A stretch of 16,253 bases of DNA from the NCBI GenBank assembly GCA_964521025.1, contig CAZFPK010000067.1:1-16253 (forward strand), read 5' to 3'. Below are positions 8,901 through 14,290 of this stretch, one piece after another; position 1 is the first letter of the stretch, and each line of letters begins with the position of its first letter. A program made the position numbers and the translations under genes. The notes below the pieces were generated by a model. It was given only the letters and a program-made list of their open reading frames with translations, was not told the DNA's origin and did not search any database. Source of the stretch: DRTC01 sp964521025 (GTDB lineage: Bacteria > Cloacimonadota > Cloacimonadia > Cloacimonadales > TCS61).

Positions 8901-11066
8901 TATGGCACCTAATGTATGAACCCAGGTATTTTTTATGGGAACGATATTGTATTTTCTGGACGAACTAAAATCTCGTTCATCATATATTCCGTCACCTAAG
9001 AGAAGAACATGAGTAACTTGAGGTTCTAACCAGTTATTGTAAACCCATGTAATAAAATCTTTAATTGCTTCTGCAGAAGGAATACCATTATTGAATTCAT
9101 CATAAACATTTTGCAAGTCAATAATTTCAACAATACGCCCTTGCTGTTCCCATATTTCTTCAAACAACAAAGTTCCTTCATTATTAACGAATTCTGAAGC
9201 AGTAATTATTAGATAGTCAGCAGAATTTGACGGTTGTTTTAGATTTGATGGAATATCGGGTTTTATCTGAACTGGTATTTTTTTTTGCTCTTCAGTAACA
9301 GCGTAATATTCAACATTACTATGTAAGATACTATCCTGAAAAGTAACTGTATAAGGAGATCCGCCATACTCGAAGAAAGATTCGATCTGCAGGTTTTCCA
9401 TAATACTGGCACCAATTTTATAAATACTAACATCATCGGATGAGAAATTTTCCAATTCGAATTGATAAAGACCAAAAGATTGATTTTGAGGCCAGGTGAA
9501 TTTTATAAAATCTTCATCGGTTTTATAACTTCTCCAGTAATATATTTCAAAATAATCCAATAAGATTTGTTCATGTTCAACATCCGGAATACCAGGCATA
9601 CTGATGTAAAGATAATTCGTGCCGTGTGTTAGAAGATCGTTTGTCAATAGACTTTGATTTTGAAATATCATTTCAGTTTGTCCCGCCCATTGATGATTGT
9701 TTATCAGAGAAGAATTTATTCTAACTGTTGCTTGATGATTTATTAAATGTGGATCGTTGTCATATGTTGAACCATATATAGAGATTAATGCATCGAAGTG
9801 TCTTGTATAAGATTGGTGTGGATATTGAAGTTCAAAAGGGAAAATTTCTAAATTTGGAGCGGTTATTTTATCCCAGAAATAAAGGTCTTCTCGATAAAAG
9901 TCATGAGAGCCATATAACCATTGAGCTCCCAAAGGATTTCGAGTATTTTGTTCTTCAAAATGAACTTCATGTAAATATGAAGGCGGGACTGGTGGTTCCG
10001 GATCAGTAAATTGTAATCCTCCGTTTTCGACAGCCATTCTGCTTCCCGGAGCATCACTAAGTTTTAGAATGTAAACATTTTCATAAGTATAATCATCATA
10101 ATAACATTCCTCACCGTAATATCTCTCTCCGTAAAATTCGAAATAATCACCCGCATTAAAAGAACCATCTGATTCACCTACGAAATAGATAGGAACAGTT
10201 CCGAATTTATTTACTAATTCAAGATTTCGAGGATCGATATTATTCCAATCAAAATCCATTTCAAATTCAATTCCGGTTTCTTGTGTATATTCTTCCATAG
10301 CATTAATTAAATGACTTCGAGAAACCTGATAAATTCCTTCTGAATCGACAATGATTTGAATTTCTTTAACCGTATTTCCCTGTCTCAATGGATACTCGTC
10401 TGCTAAAACTCGCGGTTTTCTCCACTTTTTAGAATAATCATTATTAAGAAAAAAAGAATCTCCTACTTCATCGATGAAATTATTGCTGTATTGCCAACTA
10501 CGGCTTTCGGTGGTATTTCCCTTTATATGAATTTTGAAAATAACTTCATCGGTTACCAGAATTTCCCTTGATTGAGGATTAAATTGGAAAGGATATATTT
10601 TACATCCGACCAAATTTCTATCCCGAAGAAAACCGGATTTACCTTTATCAAGAAGTTTATGGGGATAAAATTCGTTTCTATTATATATTTCAGGATTTTC
10701 ATAGAAAATATATTCCGGAGTCTGTTCATTAAAAGTTATATCTTCAGCAGGATAGATATTGATGTTGGGCAAAATAGTCTGATGTTTCTCTAATAGTTGA
10801 AAATGAATATCTCCATCGGTTGGAATTCCTACAATTTCTGAAAAGAAAGGAAGTAATGGATAGCCTGGTTCAGCATGAACTAAAGCCGTTTCACAAAATA
10901 TTTTATGAAAAACCTCCCCATTTTTTTCAAATTCATTTAACTCATATCCGGGAAGTTGAAATCTAATTATCAGTTCCTTTTCTTTTTGGCTGATAATTTC
11001 AAAAAGCTGCGAGTTTAACTGTAATGTTATTATCATCAGCAATAGAAGTATTGTCTTCTTTATCAT
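5994..11066 (-). CDS. porU: Gingipain-type (C25) cysteine peptidase with T9SS C-terminal domain, PorU-like sortase
   Basis: A 1690-residue exported protein (numbering from the ATG at 11066). A signal peptide is at about 1-20, followed by a beta-rich N-terminal region (about 20-600). The C25 peptidase core spans about 615-990, with His854 in FIGHGGG and Cys887 in SVSCFGAAF. The 33-residue spacing equals the His-Cys spacing I recall for gingipain RgpB. Then come Ig-like segments, a CARDB-like domain (about 1197-1300), more beta-rich sequence, and a FlgD-like/T9SS sorting tail from NYPNP (1585-1589) to GVYFYRF and KMAILK. In Bacteroidetes PorU removes cargo sorting domains and attaches cargo to surface polysaccharide with PorV, whose homologue follows 18 bp downstream. 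The start is at 11066, not 11078, because GGAG precedes it by 6 nt. It is well over the roughly 1160 residues of P. gingivalis PorU. The alternative is a secreted C25 protease that is itself T9SS cargo. Confidence 0.83.
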   Translation of the reverse strand: MIKKTILLLLMIITLQLNSQLFEIISQKEKELIIRFQLPGYELNEFEKNGEVFHKIFCETALVHAEPGYPLLPFFSEIVGIPTDGDIHFQLLEKHQTILPNINIYPAEDITFNEQTPEYIFYENPEIYNRNEFYPHKLLDKGKSGFLRDRNLVGCKIYPFQFNPQSREILVTDEVIFKIHIKGNTTESRSWQYSNNFIDEVGDSFFLNNDYSKKWRKPRVLADEYPLRQGNTVKEIQIIVDSEGIYQVSRSHLINAMEEYTQETGIEFEMDFDWNNIDPRNLELVNKFGTVPIYFVGESDGSFNAGDYFEFYGERYYGEECYYDDYTYENVYILKLSDAPGSRMAVENGGLQFTDPEPPVPPSYLHEVHFEEQNTRNPLGAQWLYGSHDFYREDLYFWDKITAPNLEIFPFELQYPHQSYTRHFDALISIYGSTYDNDPHLINHQATVRINSSLINNHQWAGQTEMIFQNQSLLTNDLLTHGTNYLYISMPGIPDVEHEQILLDYFEIYYWRSYKTDEDFIKFTWPQNQSFGLYQFELENFSSDDVSIYKIGASIMENLQIESFFEYGGSPYTVTFQDSILHSNVEYYAVTEEQKKIPVQIKPDIPSNLKQPSNSADYLIITASEFVNNEGTLLFEEIWEQQGRIVEIIDLQNVYDEFNNGIPSAEAIKDFITWVYNNWLEPQVTHVLLLGDGIYDERDFSSSRKYNIVPIKNTWVHTLGAIASDNWYGCIVGDDLIADVSIGRINIWEGEQILGVADKTVHYLNNPNYDDIWHSHLTFAAGGKAGDPDPTFASQSERVIEKWIPKSYNVDRVYTRIYGDDEQDLIFPSEYKGSTSDLKTSINDESIYLQFIGHGGGYIWADYNLLKKADISTLNNNNYPFVASVSCFGAAFNSPQSSCIGEEFVITPNKGAIGHIGFTGYGYETSDEYFDKFLIEAIFNKNILNTGNFVDFTKAKFVAEYENQSGTNSIVRALVHGCALIGDPMISLKLPEIIENENLSLNDYNLTYGDTLIITADVGSEISNGKFLIFDEIDVELEASADYYPIELPVNDGILSTESLNEYIIPDPEEFSDSIYIRTVKLYAYGENSELIGTTNFAIGESNVVNISIIPENPSYEDQIFISADFFDDNGIDHVECYISTTADTIPMVNIGNNRYELENPIPPQSPGSQITFLFYIHDLNNEITQTRNNTINISGSDLILTHFEITELNYQPAAKILVQNMGSIPSEICNLKLYNDFTNQFIVEKAIQPVDLFESRWEYVEIPLIETVIRYKTVVNENDESFEEIDSNNNEFFTEIYDIQMFKAGIVNVVETSNDENFQCEFPAEMLADHAIFFINNLGFKEPLNQPDLGEIKLLNDSLSFAYQIGILNENFLADSLGHFPNNKKINLKFYYHSTDSLTQALENNGTYSVYYWEESYQKWVVKGGEISLQNDYVYFEADRIGIYAVFQNNDDKAPSIDANVEGQEFTQAGEGYEFFEGEFEGGYVSKNGIISFLLTDENGIDCFNHNINLYLSDGIETTEINPDDYTISLALGHLTNVPIKYQLNLDKGKYGIKIECSDINGNSKSREIIFRVNTEFDITNIGNYPNPVVWPAEFPEHEGRTRFTYRLTDTADEILLKIYTVSGRLVKSFNLPDNSISIGYHEFPRTVYGWDCRDEEGFYLANGVYFYRFIAKKGNKTIIKTQKMAILK

Positions 11067-11072
11067 ATCAGA

Positions 11073-11076
11073 CTCC
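11073..11076 (-). promoter_or_regulatory. Ribosome binding site of the C25 peptidase gene
   Basis: GGAG on the minus strand lies 6 nt before the ATG at 11066 and just inside the competing ATG at 11078, which itself has no purine-rich site before it. This favours the shorter start, MIKKTILLLL, which also makes a normal signal peptide. Confidence 0.65.
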
Positions 11077-11212
11077 ATCTTTTTTGATTTAGAATGCTAA
11101 TTTTTTTCAGAAACTTTTTTTGACAAGGATATAATCCATAATTCTGAATATAGGTAAATATAAAAAATAATTCACAAAAAATATGGAGTTAATTTTGATT
11201 CGCTTGCTGTGA

Positions 11213-11218
11213 TGTCAA
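11213..11218 (-). promoter_or_regulatory. Possible -35 element of the secretion/polysaccharide operon
   Basis: The 168-bp gap between the S4-PncC fusion and the C25 gene is the largest in the minus-strand run and the natural place for the operon promoter. TTGACA occurs on the minus strand just after the fusion gene's stop, about 150 nt before the C25 ATG. No clear TATAAT is found at 16-18 nt (AAATTA is the best). The same hexamer occurs upstream of proS (13801-13806, minus) and mnmG (14245-14250, plus), also without a good -10. No hairpin terminator is visible in the gap. This is a weak call based on one hexamer. Confidence 0.22.
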
Positions 11219-11234
11219 CAAAAAATTTATTTTT

Positions 11235-12047
11235 TTATAATTCTTTTACGATCAGCATCAATATATTCAGGACTGATTTCTTTCTAACCATTTCGCGATT
11301 TCCGGAAAACAGGAATTCCCTGTGGATCATTTTTCCTTCGATCCAAACTGCGATATGAACGGTTCCAACCGGTTTTTCCAATGTGCCGCCATCCGGTCCG
11401 GCAACTCCTGTTATCGCTCCGGCAAAATCGGTATGAAAAAGTTTTTGCACACACCGAAGCATTTCGTTTGCAGTTTCTTTACAAACCGCACCATATTTTT
11501 TTAGAGTTATAGGTCTTACTTTTAGAATTTTGATTTTAGTATTATCCGAATAAGAAACAATTCCGCCTAAAAAATATTTTGATGATCCCGGATGGGAAGT
11601 AATTATTTCCTGAACCATTCCACCGGTACAGGATTCAGCAAAACAAATTGTTTTTTTATTTTCTATTAATTTTTTATGGAGTTTTTTTGATATTTCCCTG
11701 ATCTGTTTATCGATATTCAAAACCGATTTTAAGGGTTTGGAATCCCATTGTTTGATCTTTCCGTGCTTAATATTTTCAGTAGTTTTACCGGGTTTTTCCT
11801 GGATTTTTTTTTGTTTTGAAATTTCCGGTTTGACATCGCTTTCCACGATCATGATGTGATGTTTTTGAAAAAGAACTTCATCTCCGGTTTTCAATTCCAT
11901 TCGTTGTTTAAAAGCAGTTTCGTTATTTACGGAAACTTCCCCGTTTTTGATGACCTGCCTGATCTTCCCGTAATCATCCAAAGCACCGGATGCTTTCAGC
12001 ACCTGGAATAAATAGATGGTCGAACCTTTGTCAATCCAGAATTTCAT
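11235..12047 (-). CDS. S4 RNA-binding domain fused to PncC/CinA C-terminal amidohydrolase domain
   Basis: A 270-residue protein with two parts. Residues 1-68 resemble a small S4-type RNA-binding domain of the YbcJ/YaaA kind (IYLFQVLKASGAL, IRQVIKNGEVSVNNE, ELKTGDEVLF). A Lys-rich linker spans about 69-112. Residues of about 115-270 are a CinA C-terminal (PncC) domain with AESCTGGMVQE (137-147), GGIVSYSDNTK (161-171), GVAGPDGGT (214-222) and KPVGTVHIAV (225-234). PncC deamidates nicotinamide mononucleotide to nicotinate mononucleotide in NAD salvage, and the conserved Ser, Tyr and Lys positions look intact. The usual CinA N-terminal MoCF-like domain is absent. The ATG at 12047 is preceded directly by an in-frame TAA and has only a weak Shine-Dalgarno. 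proS lies 175 bp upstream. Both halves are in one uninterrupted frame, so the fusion is seen in the sequence; why RNA binding is linked to this enzyme is unknown. Confidence 0.88.
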   Translation of the reverse strand: MKFWIDKGSTIYLFQVLKASGALDDYGKIRQVIKNGEVSVNNETAFKQRMELKTGDEVLFQKHHIMIVESDVKPEISKQKKIQEKPGKTTENIKHGKIKQWDSKPLKSVLNIDKQIREISKKLHKKLIENKKTICFAESCTGGMVQEIITSHPGSSKYFLGGIVSYSDNTKIKILKVRPITLKKYGAVCKETANEMLRCVQKLFHTDFAGAITGVAGPDGGTLEKPVGTVHIAVWIEGKMIHREFLFSGNREMVRKKSVLNILMLIVKEL

Positions 12048-12087
12048 TATTTATAATTATCCGTTCATTTTTTTTAATGAATCATTT

Positions 12088-12200
12088 TGTCATTCTGAAG
12101 TCTCTTTCAAAGCTTCTTATGAGGAATCTACAGAAGTTAATCGAGATCGTTACATTATAGATTCTTCAGGAGAGAAGCAAGAATAAATACTCACAATGAT
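12088..12200. repeat. Imperfect-palindrome intergenic repeat, copy A
   Basis: It fills most of the 175-bp gap between proS and the S4-PncC gene. It starts TGTCATTCTGAAG and ends near TCACAATGAT, an imperfect outer inverted repeat. Inside, GAGGAATCT (12121-12129) faces AGATTCTTC (12159-12167). The same landmarks occur in copy B at 13927-14041. The ends resemble the GTCATTCTGA / TCAGAATGAC palindromic elements found dispersed in many FCB-group and other genomes. It may also form a hairpin after the proS stop. No coding sequence is seen. Confidence 0.62.
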
Positions 12201-12222
12201 AAGCTAATCAGAATAAACAAAA

Positions 12223-13746
12223 TTAATAACTTTTAGCAAAAATCACTCTTTTATCACTTTTCTGACCGCAATAAATGCATTTTCCTTTTTCTTCCTTTAT
12301 CGCGAGCGGAATACAGCGGATCGTAACCTTCAGCTCATTTTTTATATTTTCCTCACATGCGGGATTTCCACACCAAAAACTTTCAGAGAAACCACCGTGA
12401 ATTTCAGGATATTCTTTGTTTTCAGGTGTGAAATAACTATAAAATTCTTCTTTATTATCAATTATTATCATGTTTTTTTTCTTAAAATCTCGGGCTTTCA
12501 GATAAATATTATTCTGAATTTCTGCGAGTATATTTGTTAGATCACGCACAAATTCTTCAGTTCCAATACTGATTTTATCTTTCGGTTCTTTATCTCTTCT
12601 TCCCATAAAAACCGAATTATTCTCGATATCTCTCATTCCGATTTCCAGACGGATCGGTACTCCTTTCTTGATCCAGTTCCAGATCTTTTCTCCACCCCTG
12701 ATATCCCGATCATCGATTTTTAGTCTGATCTTTTTTTCATCAAATCTTAATTCTCTGATTTTTGAAGATAGTTGTTTTATGAAATTCATCACTTTTTCTT
12801 TTTGCTCATCATTTCTGTAAATCGGAATTATGACAATATGCAAAGGAGCAATTTTTGGAGGAAGAATCAATCCGTTATCATCGCCATGAGCCATGATCAA
12901 CGCTCCGATCAATCTTGTAGTAACACCCCAGGAAGTAGTCCAGGCGAATTCTTCTTTTCCATCTCTATTTTGGAATTTAATGTTCGATGCTCTGGAAAAA
13001 TTCTGTCCTAAAAAGTGAGAAGTTCCGGCTTGCAGGGCTTTTTTATCCTGCATCATTGCTTCAAAAGTGAAGGTGGAAACAGCTCCGGGAAATTTTTCGG
13101 ACTCTGTTTTTTCGCCTTTGATCACCGGAATTGCCAGGTATTCTTCCGCGAATTTTGCATAAACATCAAGCATTTTATAAGTTTCTTCTAATGCTTCTTC
13201 TTTAGTTTCGTGAACTGTATGTCCTTCCTGCCAGAGGAATTCGGTTGTTCTTAAAAATAATCGTGTTCGCATTTCCCAACGCACTACATTTGCCCATTGA
13301 TTGATCAGAAGCGGAAGATCACGATAAGAATTTACCCATTTGCTGAACGATGCTCCGATAATGGTTTCACTGGTCGGACGCACGATCAGTTCTTCGTTTA
13401 ATTTGCCTGCCGGTTTCAAACCGCCCTTACCGTCATCTTCCAACCTGGAATGGGTTACGACCGCACATTCTTTGGCAAAACCTTCCACATGTTCGGCTTC
13501 CTTTTCAAAATAACTTTTTGGGATAAAAAGCGGAAAATATGCGTTTACATGCCCGGTTTCCTTGAACATTTCATCCAGGTTTTTCTGAATATTCTCCCAG
13601 ATCGTAAATCCCCAGGGTTTGATCACCATACAACCGCGAACTTCGCTGCTTTCTGCCATATCTGCTGCTTTGATGACCTGCTGATACCATTCGGGATAAT
13701 TCTCCGCCCGGACAGGAACAATTGCTGTTTTATTTTGCTTTGCCAT
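12223..13746 (-). CDS. proS: Prolyl-tRNA synthetase, archaeal/eukaryotic type with C-terminal zinc domain
   Basis: A 507-residue class II synthetase that charges tRNA-Pro with proline in the cytoplasm. Motif 2 lies at about 156-178 (RWEMRTRLFLRTTEFLWQEG) and motif 3 at about 274-290 (GVTTRLIGALIMAHGD). The anticodon-binding domain follows at about 300-410. The C-terminal extension has Cys459, Cys464, Cys490 and Cys493, the same 5/26/3 spacing I recall for the Thermus zinc site, plus an extra Cys478. It ends in Ser-Tyr; a C-terminal Tyr is typical of this ProS type 3 form. The bacterial-type editing (INS) insertion between motifs 2 and 3 is absent. GGAG lies 7 nt before the ATG. The gene is minus-strand and stands alone, with repeat copies on both sides, and is divergent from mnmG. 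This ProRS type occurs in a scattered set of bacteria and is consistent with the proposed FCB affiliation. Confidence 0.97.
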   Translation of the reverse strand: MAKQNKTAIVPVRAENYPEWYQQVIKAADMAESSEVRGCMVIKPWGFTIWENIQKNLDEMFKETGHVNAYFPLFIPKSYFEKEAEHVEGFAKECAVVTHSRLEDDGKGGLKPAGKLNEELIVRPTSETIIGASFSKWVNSYRDLPLLINQWANVVRWEMRTRLFLRTTEFLWQEGHTVHETKEEALEETYKMLDVYAKFAEEYLAIPVIKGEKTESEKFPGAVSTFTFEAMMQDKKALQAGTSHFLGQNFSRASNIKFQNRDGKEEFAWTTSWGVTTRLIGALIMAHGDDNGLILPPKIAPLHIVIIPIYRNDEQKEKVMNFIKQLSSKIRELRFDEKKIRLKIDDRDIRGGEKIWNWIKKGVPIRLEIGMRDIENNSVFMGRRDKEPKDKISIGTEEFVRDLTNILAEIQNNIYLKARDFKKKNMIIIDNKEEFYSYFTPENKEYPEIHGGFSESFWCGNPACEENIKNELKVTIRCIPLAIKEEKGKCIYCGQKSDKRVIFAKSY

Positions 13747-13750
13747 TACT

Positions 13751-13825
13751 TTACTCCATTTTTTTTAAAATCTTTCTCAAACTTTTCGGGGCTTTATCTT
13801 TGTCAATCCAAAATTGTTTGACCAT
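13751..13825 (-). CDS. Possible 24-codon leader ORF upstream of proS (doubtful)
   Basis: A short minus-strand frame runs from the ATG at 13825 to a TAA that ends 4 bp before the proS start. The peptide begins MVKQFWIDKDKAPK and is Lys-rich to the end (LRKILKKME). No Shine-Dalgarno precedes it, and the sequence just upstream is repeat-like. The FWIDK part is nearly identical at DNA level (AATTYTGGATTGACAAAG) to the first codons of the S4-PncC gene, suggesting duplicated sequence or a shared signal rather than a leader peptide. The proS Shine-Dalgarno lies within its last codons. Low confidence that it is translated. Confidence 0.2.
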   Translation of the reverse strand: MVKQFWIDKDKAPKSLRKILKKME

Positions 13826-13890
13826 AAAGACGCGAAGGTGCGAAGAAGAAAATTAGCCACGAAAATGCACAAAAGACATAAAAATATTCA
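13819..13890. repeat. CACGAA/GCGAAG-type low-complexity intergenic repeat
   Basis: The stretch contains ACCATAAAGACGCGAAGGTG, then GCGAAGAAG, then TTAGCCACGAAAATGCACAA and AAGACATAAAA. It has the quasi-periodic AAAGACGCGAAGG...CCACGAA pattern familiar from dispersed intergenic repeats in FCB-group genomes. No second copy lies in this window, so its repeat status rests on recognition of the pattern. It lies in the divergent proS-mnmG gap. Confidence 0.45.
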
Positions 13891-13926
13891 TTTTAAAAAA
13901 TATTTGAAATTTATATTTTTAAAGAT

Positions 13927-14041
13927 TATCATTTTGAAGTTCGTTCACTTTAACTCACGAGGAATCTCAAACTGAAAATTTTGTGGAAATGGAAATTTAA
14001 GATTCTTCGAGAGAAGCATTGAAAGTGGACTCAGAATGACA
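13927..14041. repeat. Imperfect-palindrome intergenic repeat, copy B
   Basis: This is the second copy of the element at 12088-12200. It starts TATCATTTTGAAG and ends ACTCAGAATGACA. GAGGAATCT (13959-13967) faces AGATTCTTC (14000-14008), and GAGAGAAGCA follows as in copy A. The right end is closer to the likely consensus TCAGAATGACA than in copy A, and the left end is decayed. Internal sequence between the conserved blocks differs strongly, so both copies look old. It lies between divergent proS and mnmG. Confidence 0.62.
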
Positions 14042-14290
14042 GAATCATAATTTTTTAACAATAAAACTAATTTCAGTACAATTCCGAGTATTCTTACTCT
14101 TTTTTTTTTAAAAGAATATCTTCCTAAAATTGATCCTCGAACTTTTGCAAGGTTTTACATCATGCTGAGATTGTATCAGATAGACTTTATTGTTCGTTTT
14201 TGTTAGTAATTGTTCGCTGTTTTTCTTTGCTGAAAAGTTCCGTCTTGACATCGTTTTGAACATTTTTCAGATGGAAACGGAATTCAAATT

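Larger units (their letters stand above)
13747..14290. other. 544-bp intergenic region between divergent proS and mnmG
   Basis: It holds, in order: the proS ribosome binding site and a doubtful 24-codon frame, a CACGAA-type repeat, palindromic repeat copy B, and a T-run (about 14098-14110). After these come an 8-bp direct repeat, ATTGTTCG at 14189-14196 and 14209-14216 (20-bp period), and a TTGACA at 14245-14250 that may belong to an mnmG promoter. The divergent promoters for proS and mnmG must lie here, but no full -35/-10 pair stands out. No RNA gene or T-box-like specifier structure was recognised upstream of proS. Confidence 0.6.

Noticed and set aside
11120..11135. Plus-strand TTGACA followed closely by TATAAT as a promoter
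   Set aside because: The two boxes are only 4 bp apart, far from the 16-18 bp needed, and no plus-strand gene follows.
13450..13821. 123-residue plus-strand frame opposite the proS 5' end
   Set aside because: It is antisense to conserved ProRS sequence, with no family resemblance and no ribosome binding site.
13747..13990. T-box riboswitch or tRNA-like leader upstream of proS
   Set aside because: No conserved T-box sequence, specifier loop or terminator/antiterminator pair was visible; the region is accounted for by repeats.
14098..14110. T-run considered as a terminator
   Set aside because: No GC-rich stem lies immediately before it on the plus strand, and no gene on that strand ends nearby.
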